This document shows, one piece after another, positions 1 through 12,361 of a DNA stretch of 64,000 bases; the stretch's first letter is position 1, and every line of letters starts with the position of its first letter. Where the stretch lies: assembly GCA_026936325.1 (NCBI GenBank), contig JAPTHN010000003.1:79473006-79537005 (forward strand), written 5' to 3'. Under the pieces are notes generated by a model, which saw nothing but the letters and a program-made list of their open reading frames with translations, had not been told where the DNA came from and did no database searches. The stretch is from Platynereis dumerilii. Its lineage: Eukaryota; Annelida; Polychaeta; Phyllodocida; Nereididae. Position numbers and translations under genes: made by a program.

Positions 1-1714
1 GCCGCACCACTGAAAGAGCTGTAAAGAATTTCATAAATAATTGTTAAAGGAAAAAAAAATCAGAATGTATGATCTAAATTTTAATTCAGATCTGGGAAGT
101 TGGTAGACATTTGCACACAGATATTATCAAATGCCTGGAAGCAAAACATCTTCAAAGATCCAGGAAAACTGTCTGCAGTGACTGTATGTGCTTTTTTAGT
201 GGAAAATCTATGATTCTAAAAGAGTTTTGCAAGCAAAGCCAACGTTAGAGACATGGCAGTCTTTATCATGACAACAATGTCAACTGGTAGCACTGTAATA
301 CTGAGATGAGGAGACAGTCCAATAGTTAGCAGGTCACCTGCTAATGTCAGGCATCGGGTTTGGGCCTTCCAACATTGCACTACACCTGAGATATTGAGAC
401 GTGACCTGCTCCAGTTATTTGAGCTGTTTCAAACCTTCATACAAATTCAAATTAAGATGCTGCAAACAGATTAGCTAGATGATGAGACTCTGGGACAAAA
501 TGTAAAATACCTAGCATCAAACATTCACTCCATGTTGACTTTTAATTTGTCTAAAGAGTAGAGTTGTAAGCTGATAATTTTAAAGCACTTGGCCTTATCC
601 ATAATAAACACAAACCAGAGGCCATAATCTCTCAACAAAAGCACCCTTAACTTAAGCATAAAAAGTCTTAATAAAAAATCAACTTATAGCCCTATTCCAC
701 ATAACCCAATATTTAGATAACACATATCCTAACCGCAGCCGGTTCCAACTGCCGCTGTAAAAGAGACCAAAACATATGAGCCTTGGATTCTTGAATTGCA
801 AGCAGGAGTAATTTTTTACAGTGTGAATAATGTAAATCTGACATAGAAATGACTGGATTTTATGCTACAAAATTTAACAAATTGTCTTATACCCTAAATC
901 TTTTCAGACCTAAGATAAGTTCTCAATTTCTTGGGTGGATGCAAAAATTATCAGGAGAATAATATGTCCATGCTATACACTGGTGACTGGTCAGGGTAGA
1001 GGTATTTCAAATGTATATTTTCCTGATACCAGAGAACAGTTTAATCAGTCCAGCTGAATGAGAGTCACAGCATAATCTCAAAATGACTTCCAATTCAGAT
1101 TCATTTGAGAAAGGGTAATTTGAAGTCATGCTTAATCACAGGATGGACTCATAATATGTGGAGATCATAATTACAGCTTTAAAGGAATAATAATATATCA
1201 GATGGATAGGACAATCTAAAACTGTGTGAACGGCATCTGCCAAGGCTCCGTCTTACCTCCACATATATGGTGACAATAATATATGTCCAGTTCTTTAAAA
1301 CAAATAAGTTGTGATTTAACTCAAAAATAAATTTGCCATGCATTTTCACATGCTCAGAATTTCATGTCAAAAATAATTGAAACTCAAACCAACCAAGATT
1401 AAGAAAATTTCTTATCATCATAAATTTAATAATGGAATTTGTTCCATGGCATTCAATATATTACATGTATGTTGTGATCAAATTAATGCAAACATGGTTA
1501 TTATAGATGTGATGTTATCATAACAGAAGTAGAATCAAACAATTAACAATTTGAATTTATTTGTGATATGGTGTTAAAAGTGACAAATTATTTATCAAAA
1601 CATTTTATGGAAGTATGAACAATTGTTGCATGATAGTCCCTGACTGGTGAAAAAACACTTAAGTATGTTATTATTAAGTGGAACAAACAAATAAAATGGA
1701 TTTTAAAAGTTTAC
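1..1714 (-). other. Copy 1 intron after exon g (runs off the left edge)
   Basis: Aligns with 38,568-40,268. No exon or recognisable mobile element was seen. Confidence 0.8.
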
Positions 1715-1832
1715 CTTCTTGTATTTGCCGATCGTCGTCTTGATAACGTGGAAGTTCTTGTTGCTTTGTTAGATTCTATTTCCTCTCTCATTTCAAGTAG
1801 TCTCTGTCGCAACTCCGGGTCTTCACAAATGT
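1715..1832 (-). CDS. PPP1R16: Copy 1, exon g: end of ankyrin block and Ser/Arg-rich segment
   Basis: This 118-bp exon encodes DICEDPELRQRLLEMREEIE then SNKATRTSTLSRRRSANTR. The donor is gtaaac. The last codon is split (AG) and needs exon h, which is outside the window. All six differences from copy 2 are synonymous. Confidence 0.93.
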
Positions 1833-2101
1833 CTGGCAAACAAAATTTATAAACTTTCTGTAATACATTGTATAAATTGCACAGTGCATGTCATTGCCTC
1901 ATCAGCTTAAAATGTACATATTATGTTGCATTCTTTAGATGTGCTTTAATCAAGTTGATGTACATACGCACCAATAAATTATGAAAATATGTCGCAGCAA
2001 GTGATAAATCGGGAAACCTTTCTAAAAAAAATAGCTTGTTTTCTAAATACAAATCTGCAAAAAACTAATTGAGTCCTTGAAAGTCAAATAACAAATCTTA
2101 C

Positions 2102-2177
2102 CAAGTGCTGATTCCCCTGTTTTTGTTTTGGCTTCTAAGTCTGCACCATGTTGTAAAAGTAATTCCAAAATTTGTAG
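2102..2177 (-). CDS. PPP1R16: Copy 1, exon f: last ankyrin repeat, first half
   Basis: This 76-bp exon is identical to copy 2 exon f and encodes LQILELLLQHGADLEAKTKT and GESAL. Confidence 0.93.
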
Positions 2178-2354
2178 CTGAAAAAGGGGAATATAAAGCA
2201 GTTGGTTGTGACACCATTTTGAAACATATATATTATAACATACACAGGGTGGCAAACTCAAAACTATGTAGCCTATTACTGAGCCCAAGTCATGGACTAC
2301 AACAACATTTTAATTGACAAATACATTTTTATATTTAGTGTTAATGACACTCAC

Positions 2355-2480
2355 ATGTCCCCAACATGCAGCAGCATGGACCGGTTGCCATGAGTCGTCA
2401 TCTACAGCTTCTGTTGAAACTCGGTGATCTAAAAGAAATTCAGCTACGCTTGTGTAACCATTAGCAGATGCTATGTGTAA
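2355..2480 (-). CDS. PPP1R16: Copy 1, exon e: ankyrin repeats of the second block
   Basis: This 126-bp exon is phase 0 at both ends. Its peptide is the same as copy 2 (LHIASANGYTSVAEFLLDHR to CWGH). Six synonymous differences. Confidence 0.95.
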
Positions 2481-2761
2481 CTGGAAAAGAAGACATCACA
2501 CTTGTATATATATATTGTATGTTTGACTATCATTTGTATGTGTCACTCAAAAGTTTTTGTGAAACAAATCACATTTTTGCGGGCATACAAGAAGTGTTTG
2601 TGAATTCCAGGCATAAAATTATTTTATCGGCTTATAAATACATAAATCAATTTACCAGCTTATTAGTATATTATGTTTACCACATAAAAAAGCAGATTGA
2701 TCAGGGTTGCCTATTGTAAATTCACATTAGAATAAAAGACATCTTCAGTTTGTTCACTTAC

Positions 2762-2886
2762 AGGTGTCTCTCCATATCTTCCTCTAAATTCGAGGTCGCC
2801 TCCTGATTCGGCCACGCTCCGGAGGTCTACCAGCATCCCTCGTTCCGTGGAAAGTCTTGTTTCATCTATCAATTCTTGAGTTACAC
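2762..2886 (-). CDS. PPP1R16: Copy 1, exon d: family-specific linker
   Basis: This 125-bp exon encodes VTQELIDETRLSTERGMLVD then LRSVAESGGDLEFRGRYGETP. It differs from copy 2 by Ser in place of Asn in LRxVAES and by three synonymous changes. Confidence 0.94.
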
Positions 2887-3490
2887 CTGAAAAGCAGAAG
2901 ATAAATATCATTCAAAATTACTAAATATTAAGACCTTCGCCTACCAGTTTCAAAAATAGAGCAGGTATGGTGTTTCCAGAAGATGGTGCTTCTACTATAT
3001 TTGTTTTCCAAATTGAACGCTAACGCCACTAAGGCAAAGAAGTAGCTTTCAGTGAATTCTAAAATGTGACTTGCTCCTTGACCAAGGTTTATGCTCTTGC
3101 CTTTTAACAACAGTATTTACTTCTCACAATAGTTGCTCAGCCACAGAGTATGAATAGGAACAACTCAGCTGTTAAACTTCTATCAGCATCTAATCATAAT
3201 ATCAAGACCACATTTCGTTTAAATGGGCAAACAATTAGAACTATACAAACTTTGTAACTGCTTATTGAGGAACAAAAAGAACACAACTTCAATGACTTCA
3301 GGAGAACCAATTTTAAAAAAAACCTCAGGATTACATATTTTGAAAGAACACACATTCCTCTGACGGTATGAAGATAGACATATTGATAAGTCATATTGAT
3401 AACTCTATAAAGTAACAATAAACAAATCAGAGATGAAATCCAAGCGCATAGGATAGTTGAAGTGCATCGTTTGTTGACAATATCAATGAC

Positions 3491-4728
3491 TATGCCTTTG
3501 ATGTCATACCTCATAATCTTTTAATTGCTAAATTGAAAGCCTATGGCTATGGAAATTCAATGGTAAAACTTGTTCTCAGTTATATTTCAAATCGCAAACA
3601 AAGAGTCAAAATTTTAAATGCAAGAAGTGAATGGAAAGTCATGAAAAAGGGTGTTCCCCAGGGCTCGGTCCTGGGACCAACTCTTTTCAATATATTTTTA
3701 AATGATATTTTCTTTGAAATGAAAGACTATGCTTTGTATAATTACGCAGATGATAATACTGTGTCATGTTACAGCCAATCGCCCACAGATCTAAAATGTC
3801 AAATTGAAAGAAGTGGTGAAAAAATGACTAACTGGTTCGAATTAAATGGAATGAAGGCAAACCCTGAAAAATATCAGGTTATTATGTTTGGAAATAAAAA
3901 AGATGTACCTACAAATGTAACTATAAAAGGTAACACTATAAATTGTCAACCGGATGTAAAACTTTTAGGTATAAATATAGATTCATCTTTGTCCTTCAAT
4001 AAGCAAGTTCAAAATATATGTACTAAGGCAGGAAGACAAATTAATGTAATTATGCGGTTTAATAATGTACTTGATGCTGATGTAAAAGAAACAATTTATA
4101 AGTCTTTTATTCATTCAAACTTCAATTACTGCCCTGTTGTATGGTTATTAACAAGTGAAAGTAATTTAAAGAAATTATCAAAATTACAATATCGTGCTCT
4201 TAAATTTGTGTACAATGATTTCAGTTCTAGTTATGAAGATCTGTTACTCAAAGGGAATAATTTTTCTATGTCTGTTCATTTAATGCACAATATAGCAATT
4301 GAAGTGTATAGATGTATAAATGATATAGCTCCGGATTATTTACAAGAGTTATTTGTTAAACATGACCAAAGATATAATATGAGGAATTATAATAAGGTTG
4401 TTCTACAACGATTTGAGACAGTGAAATATGGTTACTACTCGTTTAAATATTTGGGAGCCAAGATTTGGAATAATCTTCCGAAAAATGTTAAGGAAGCTAT
4501 TGATTTAAAAGACTTCAAAGCCAAGCTTAAAACTTGGAAAGATTGTACATGTCTGATGAGAGGAATGACATGATGTACTATGTCTTGGTACAGCCTTGTC
4601 CTGCTTAATCACCTTTTTGTTGTTGTGTTTTCTTGTCATGTAATAGCCGTTCGGCTAATGTTAATTGTTTTTATAAGTCATGACTTTAAATAAATTTTAT
4701 TGTTATTGTTATTGTTATTGTTATTGTT
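3491..4728 (+). mobile_element. 5'-truncated CR1/L2-like LINE
   Basis: A reverse transcriptase frame is open from the left edge of the insertion to a TGA at 4,571-4,573 (about 360 residues). It starts inside the RT domain at YAFDVIPHNLLIAKL, then has VPQGSVLGPTLFNIFLND and the catalytic YADD at about 3,743-3,754. The C-terminal thumb/tail includes YLGAKIWNNLP. The endonuclease and ORF1 are absent, as expected of 5' truncation. The 3' end is a repeated 'attgtt' tail. Copy 2 has the empty site at about 41,988 (tcaatgac joined to actccagag). No clear target duplication is visible. The RT part looks intact, so the insertion is probably young. Confidence 0.92.
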
Positions 4729-5027
4729 ACTCCAGAGTGACACAAAGAGAGACAAAACTGCTCCAGAGAAATAAAGTGGTTTACAATGACCTCCAAATCA
4801 GCAAAACATATATCTCCGCCATAACAACATTGTTCTTATAACTGTGTAGAATTGTTCTGGAGGACAATAACCCAGCAAGATGACCTAAAGGGAATAATGA
4901 CAAGAAAATTGTGGCCAGGGTGACACACTGACATCTGGAGCAAATAGATAGAGAAGTGGAGTCCCCCATGAGACCTGGCTGTGTTCAGTGAGTGGATTAC
5001 AGTACAACTGCATAACACTCATGTTGT

Positions 5028-5541
5028 TTGTTTAGTATGATATAGTACAAAAGTAAGTCCGAATAAAGACATTGTGTGTGTACAATATTTCGACCTTTAT
5101 TTGGTCATCTTCAGGTACATAATGAATGGAATGTTAAAATATTGATAGAGGAAGATTATCACACAGAAAACAAAAACAAACATAAATGAAAAACTGTGAA
5201 AACAAATGATGGGTTACAGAAATTGTCAGGGAAAAATGATAGTACTAATTGTTTGCCTATTTAAAGGAAATGTGGTCTTGATATTATGATCAAATACTTT
5301 CCCTGACAATTTCTGTAACCCATAATTTGTTTTCACAGTTTTTCATGTGTGTTTGTTTTTGTTTTCTGTGTTATCGATAACCTTCCTCTATCAATATTTT
5401 AACATTCCTTTCATTATGTACCTGCAGCTGACCAAATGAAGGTCGAAATATTGTTCACACACAATTTCTTTTTTCGGACTTGCTTTTGTACTATATTATT
5501 TCGAAATATTCAGTGGAACATATGGATTTTTGTTTAGTGTG
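5028..5541. mobile_element. Foldback element, possibly Penelope-like/retrozyme-like, with target duplications
   Basis: Two arms of about 200 bp (5,040-5,234 and 5,298-5,505) are inverted copies around a 63-bp spacer, followed by a short unique end, 'cagtggaacatatggatt'. Flanking 12-bp direct repeats (ttgtttagtatg at 5,028-5,039, ttgtttagtgtg at 5,530-5,541) differ at one site. Copy 2 has the single uninserted sequence at about 42,305. The left arm, read on the minus strand from 5,114 to 5,068, has CTGAAGA, a GACC/GGTC stem, GAAA, a 7-bp stem and GTC, resembling a hammerhead core. The family assignment is inference. Confidence 0.7.
5068..5114 (-). ncRNA. Hammerhead-ribozyme-like core in a foldback element
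   Basis: The minus strand reads CTGAAGA, then GACC-AAATAAA-GGTC as stem II, then GAAA, then a stem III of AUAUUGU against ACAAUGU with one G-U pair, ending in the cleavage triplet GUC. These are the conserved hammerhead elements (CUGANGA, GAAA, NUH) in order. Stem I is not evident from the adjacent bases, so it may be a relic. The right arm has a more degenerate version on the plus strand at about 5,421-5,470. Confidence 0.45.
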
Positions 5542-8500
5542 GATCATGGTCTGCAAAGTGTACAAATTTGAGCTAAATTTAGCAGCAACATGACTACCAA
5601 ATTAACTAATTGCAATAAAGGAACCAGTAATTAGTCTGATGATTTCCCAAATGACCCAGTACTGATGTCTTTGTTTAATAACACAGTTGTACCAGCATTA
5701 TGAGCTAAGACAAGATGTTGGAAGATGTTCATATTAGCCAGAAAGGACGAAATACAGGTATGTCCAACATCATACCAATTTTGGTCTGTAGCATGGTTGG
5801 CCTCAAATTCACAAATTGTTCTATTCCAATTCTGATTCGAGATTTTGACTGCTATTGCATTTCCATGTGACAGGACACTCTCACAGATATAAGAAGAAAT
5901 TTCAGTATCAAAGCTTTATTCCATCTTTACATTAATGGTGTAACAGTATGTCAGCACACAAAAAATATTTTAATATGAATTTAGTCAGTAACAGTTTCAG
6001 TGGAGTGTGGATGGAAAGACAATTCCCAGCCTGAAGGCCAAGATGGCTTGCAGTGGGCCAAATGTAATGCTCAATACTTACTGTGCATGAAGTCTGAGTC
6101 AATTAGTACAAGAACCAAGGCTAATGTGAAAATCAATATTACAGGGCATTGGGCTGGTCTTTATCTTGATAAAGTAAACTCATGATTACTGCAATTTCAA
6201 CAAGTATGAGTTTCTGTGGCAGGACACGAAAACGTGGCTAATATGGTCAATCTGATTGGTTTAGAGACTGAATTACATAGCAGAAATCTAATTTGAATAC
6301 TTTAAAAACGTTTGTCAAAGCCACTGACGTGTTTCGTGGTATTATATTTGATATAGTTTGCTACGTTCAACTAAGAGATTTGGTGGACGTTTTATTGTAC
6401 ACCAATCAGGAAAGCTGAAAACATGACGTGGACACTGAGAAAATCAGCCAGAGAAACTCATACTTAATGAATCTGCAGTAAGGCAAATAAGCCGATAGCA
6501 CAATATTCATGACATTGTGCCTTATACAGCTTAAACGGAAAGAAGTGGACAAATTCTGTGTACGAAAGCACATAGCTACACTGTACATGCAACCAAACAC
6601 ATTGACGTGAAGCAGTCTGCCATTGTCATCTGTGCAATGCCATATTTTTATCTGCAATGATTTACTCATATGCCTCAGATGAACGGATGTGTTTTGCACA
6701 CATTTTCAAGTTGGCATTTGCAGAATGAAATGGAAACATCGGTGTATCATCTTGGCTAGAAGCCAATATCAACATTTTGATAAATGATATTTATTTCTCA
6801 GGAGATCGAATTTCAATTGTGAATTGGTTTATATTTCCACCTTACATGTCATCTTTGTGATGCTGGTTTCAGATTGACAGATATATATATTTATGTGTCT
6901 CTCTCAGGAAAGAAAAAAAACAGGAAAAGAATATTGTTCAAATCAGTAACAGCACAATAAACCAAGAACCAAGAACAGGCCAAGGAATATGACAAATGTT
7001 GTCCAGACCCAAGGAAGCTGGGACTGAGAGTGCAACACTGCAACAGTCAATATCTACAACAGCCACCAGTAGTACCGTCACTTGTCTACATGCAAATAAC
7101 AAGGAAGGAAAAAAATTTCAGGATTTCTCCACTATAAAACTAGGCTGTGATATTACATCAGTATAATGTAAGAAGTTTGGTAGGATGGATAGAGGAGGCC
7201 CCTAAGTTCTTGTTTCTGAGTTCCTGTTTCTTGTTATACATTGTCTAAGAAAGAAAAGGACAGGAGGAGAGGAGACAGGATGATCCTCAGCATGGTCACA
7301 AACACAAGGAACTATTCTTGAAAAAATCATAATGTTACAAACACACAGGGCATGTGTTCACAATCAAAGATCTGCAAAAACTTGTCCAAAACTGAGCATA
7401 CATATTATCTTAAACGTTATTGTATAGCAATTTAATTATGGCAAGAAGTAATTTTTTCCCCAAACAACTTTACAGTAAGCCATCATTGCATCACCTGGAT
7501 GCCAAATAGACAGATTGCATGCCAGCCAAAAATCAAATGTCCAGAATAGCTCTCCATTGATCATACATCAATATTATCCTGTCCTCCATCATTGAAAGGT
7601 CATGCTGCCATCAATATAGACTCACAATGTCAACAATATAATAACTATGTGGTCAATAATAGTGTCAAGAACATTCACTTTCTTCAACTTCTGGAGATTT
7701 AAGAAGTTTCTTACAGACTCTTATTTGCGACCGACAACACAACTTCGAAAGGTAATGTTTCCTTTAGGAGGCTTTCTGGTAATAACATACCATAAAGAAT
7801 TGATAATGGCCCCCAAAACATAAATTTATCTCTGTCAAAAACAATCTCTTAAAAAATGAGTTGGTATTAGGCAAGGGTCAAAGATGAAGAGCCTGTAAAG
7901 TCAAATAACTTTTAAAAGGCTTACTGGGTCAGTTGCCTTTTGCAAGTTTGTATTTTTTTTTATAAAGTGCTGGCACATTCAAGAATATAAATACCTCGTT
8001 CCACCACGGAATGAAAAAATATATTGCCAACACTAAAATTCTTTGACTATGCTTCTTTTTAGGCTATATTTTTGACCAAAGAAGCAGTAAGAACTCTCTC
8101 CCATAGTGAATATCAAGGTTCACTCAGAACATACTAAGTTTACACCACCTTCCAGGGCCTTAAACAACTGAAGACCCATAAAGCATTGGAGAGTGACAAA
8201 CAAACAGAGAGAAAGACTTAGTATCAAAGTCACAGCCATCACAGCTTATTCTTCACAATCATGAGCTCCAAGGTTTCAGTCACTCTCTGTGTCGGATGAG
8301 TCTGGAATGAAGTTGAAGCCATCTATCTTTTGGTTGGTTGAATTAGGAAACCAACACTACAAATAGTTCTTCAACCTGGTCCTACAAAAGTGTATGAGTC
8401 TCCCGAGAAAAATAACCATGGATGAAAATAGGTCATTTTCAGCGAGAACCTGGAAAAATAATCCGTCTGTTGCAGAGTCAATTCACATTTGCTTTAATTT

Positions 8501-9275
8501 GCCTTTCATGTCATTTTCCAGACAATGTCATCTTTTAAAGTACGAATGTCACATTATTCTTTGAGGCAAACAAAGAAATCTTAAATCTTTGATAGTGGTA
8601 GAGTGGAGGAATACAAGAGAACGGAAATTTTCAATATATCAGCAGCAGGCCAGAAGTGGATCGAAGGAAATTCACAAGGTGTAAGATTTATGTTTATTCT
8701 TCATGCACCGGCAGTGCTACCAGCTGGACGGAATATGAACAGGAAAGCTAAGCAGCAAAGAAAGGAAGAGGCAATGTGAAACACCCTTTTATATTTCAAA
8801 GTCTCCTCACAGTGATTGCAGTGTGATTCAAAGGTTGGCTTATCTCCCATGAAACAGTAAGTCATTCCAGAATTCAGCTAGTTAATAAAAACAGTTAGTC
8901 AGTCAACAAGCTGCAATGTCTGCCAGCCAATTAACCAGTCAGTCAAGCAGAATCTATCTCAATCCCATGGGAGCATCCAGCTGCAATGAAGGATCATACA
9001 GCATAGGGCAATCCATAATGTCTCATCCTATAACCTGACTTCCATTTTAGGATGATCCTCTAAATTTGAGGGAAACTAAAATGAACCTACTTTTTAAGCA
9101 GTGGTAATGCTGAACTAACGTTGCTTCCAAATAAACTGTAAATAAGTCTAAATCAAACAATTGCAAATCTTTTTTATATATTTATTATCTCATCTTAAAT
9201 CTGATGCACCATGTACCTGTCTGATAAACAACTTGGAATCCTTAAGAAAACAAAAATGGAATAAGGAAGACTTAC

Positions 9276-9376
9276 CATTTTTTGACATTTCGGATTCTAT
9301 GTAATCTAGCGTATCATCTTCGCAAATGTCATAAGGCATATTTCCATCAGCATTTACAGCTAATAAGTCTGCTCCC
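9276..9376 (-). CDS. PPP1R16: Copy 1, exon c: ankyrin repeat with the DICED motif
   Basis: This 101-bp exon is identical in nucleotide sequence to copy 2 exon c and encodes [20 protein letters not shown] and following residues. The adjoining introns differ, so identity is confined to the exon and its close flanks. Confidence 0.96.
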
Positions 9377-9883
<507 letters not shown>

Positions 9884-9937
9884 TTATCCACGAAAAACAT
9901 TCTGATTAAAATACATCAATGTTATGTTATGCCAGTA

Positions 9938-9963
9938 ATATATATATATATATATATATATAT
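9938..9963. repeat. (TA)n microsatellite
   Basis: An uninterrupted TA run of about 26 bp near exon b of copy 1. It is not present in the copy 2 intron. Confidence 0.9.
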
Positions 9964-12116
9964 GTTTATTGCGTACTCTTAGTACAATGAATATAATATA
10001 ATTGTATTTGGGTGAACAATCCATCATCAATCATGTTCAGAATTTGGAGACAAGGAAAAAAATAAAATAAAACATCTGAACACTATGTTAAACTTGACAG
10101 CTTGTACCTCATCTCAAGAATGCCTGTACTATTCAATCTGGTCCTAAAAAGATGAATTTGCTCCTATGATTCAAAATTTTCCATCACTCATTTAGGATGA
10201 AAATCATTCATAATTTCTGCAAGCAGCCTTCAGAGTCAGTGGCTTCGGAATCAGCTGGAGTCAGTGACCTTTAGAATTATCAAGTATCCTCAAGCCAGGC
10301 TTTTAACTTTGTGTTCAAAGACAGATAAAACACATCTCCTCACAGTAAATCAATGTGACTTAAATTTATGAACTATGAAACTGATCAAAGAATACTTTGA
10401 GAAACAATTCTTCATGACTAGAAAATCAACTGATTGTTCAAAGAACCATTAAAGCTACATCAAGTCAAAAACATTTCCATTATGATAAAAATGTAAATTT
10501 TCTCTTGAAATCAAGTTCATCTGGACAAGATTTTAACCAACAAGCCTCATTGAATGAATTAAACTAATGAGAGAAATTAATGGAGTGAAACACAAGCATT
10601 TGTCAACAACTCTGCACAGTGCACATGAAATTTTTATGACAACCTCCATAAGAAAAGTAATCACTGGATGATTTGAAATGAAGCTGAATCATTCGTTGAA
10701 ACCTAACTGTTCGAGTTATTTTCTCCACAAAATATTGCAAGTGCATCCTTAGTAGATAAAGTTGAAAAATAGCTTTAAAAATTAAGGTCAAGAGAAAGAA
10801 ACTCATCAAATTACTGGTGTGGACCAATTTAATGTGCAATACCAAGAATAAGGATTATCAATGAAATACAGCAATCCTTATCAGTAAAATACAACATTCC
10901 ACTTGATCTGATGAAGATTGGGTTGATCACGAGGAATCAACGACACAAACTGAATAAATTGTTCTCTGCCCAGATTACATAATTATATCCAAGTTGAATT
11001 ATTCCATGTTATATCAATTTCACTTCATGATCCCTGATTAAGCAAAAACTTCATAAAAGAATGTCCGTGACCAATTAAAAGGAATCAATGACTCAATTCC
11101 CAGTGGTGGTGATTTACCACTTAACGACCTCACCTGGTCTCATTGTAACCCTGTAGTCATGCAACATTATCATGAAATCACGCTAGATTCATTATAATCA
11201 CTCTGTTACCTAGATTTGAGGTAATTCCTTTTTCCAAGTTGATCACAACATATTTCAGTTAACTGATCATCACCATAGCCTGGCCATGTAATGCACAAAA
11301 TCAATTCAACCTATTAAACCAGTCTCTGTTTACATAAACAAGAATCAATTAAGAGTTATAATCTAGAGTGAGTTATCTGACAATACAGCTTCTCAGTCAG
11401 ACATTCTGTTCAGAGACATGATTTTATCTTAAATTATAATTTAGAGTCTTCAAATCACATGAGTATTATGATGAACATGACAATAAAACGCATGAATATT
11501 ACTTGAGGTACCAACAATTGTACAGCTGGTCTGAATTCAAGAAGCCTTCAGCCTCTTAAAATATACAATGGCCTTAGAATGCCTGTTAACAATTACCAAC
11601 CATTGTTAAGCTCGGTGTTCATGTTCCCTTGAATAGAGCAATTTTTTGCAACAAAATTGGGATATACAGAGGGAGGCAAATTACGAGAGTAAAATGAGAA
11701 ATATATTTCAATAAAAATTAAATGAATTTGAAATAAATATACTAGCAATTATCAATAAATAACCCGCAATCAGCCAGCATGTTTGTAATCCAACTTTAAG
11801 TGTACATTTTCACCACAATGACACATTTTCTTACACTCAGAACAGAAAGGTCAGCAATGCTGTACACTTGTGACCGCAACGATACGCAATATAAATTTAG
11901 TATGAGCAATGAGCAGGAACAATAATAATGTTTCAGACACTCTTTTTTGATTTTTCAAATAAATGGTGCAAATTGGATGTTCAGATAATTCATTAATCAG
12001 AGCAAAATACAACTTGGCTCGCATTTAAAGGAGGTTATCAGATTTCATTCCCTTCAGTCTGATGGATTTCGGAGAGAAATTGATCTGACTATAATAGGCA
12101 TCAAAAAGACTGGTCA

Positions 12117-12361
12117 TGGAGTTAATCATAGGCATTTTGGTGGGAGTGGCAGGGCGGGCGATCGCTCCCCAAACCTTTGAGAAATGTCCTAAATTCGGGC
12201 AAGGAGGCTAAAAATTTGGGCGGATGATCAAATAAATATTATGAAAATCAGGTATTTCCTAGCAATTTCATTGGACATAGTATAAAATTTGGATCGTAAA
12301 ATTCGGGCAAATGTTGCTCTCCCTGATAAAATTCTGTCCGCCGTACGCCTATGTGGAGTTT
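12117..12361. mobile_element. hAT-type MITE with 8-bp target duplication
   Basis: The 229-bp element (12,125-12,353) has inverted ends containing 'cataggcat' and 'acgcctatg'. It is flanked by tggagtta and tggagttt (8 bp, one mismatch). Copy 2 has the empty site, with a single tggagttt, at about 49,204-49,211. Internal 'gcccgaattt' words link it to the element at 32,808-33,026. It has no coding capacity. Confidence 0.82.

Larger units (their letters stand above)
2887..9275 (-). other. Copy 1 intron between exons c and d
   Basis: A 6.4-kb intron. Copy 2 has 4.1 kb here (41,383-45,474). The difference is mostly the LINE at 3,491-4,728 and the foldback element at 5,040-5,541, with further small indels. 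The rest shows no gene or clear repeat. Confidence 0.8.
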
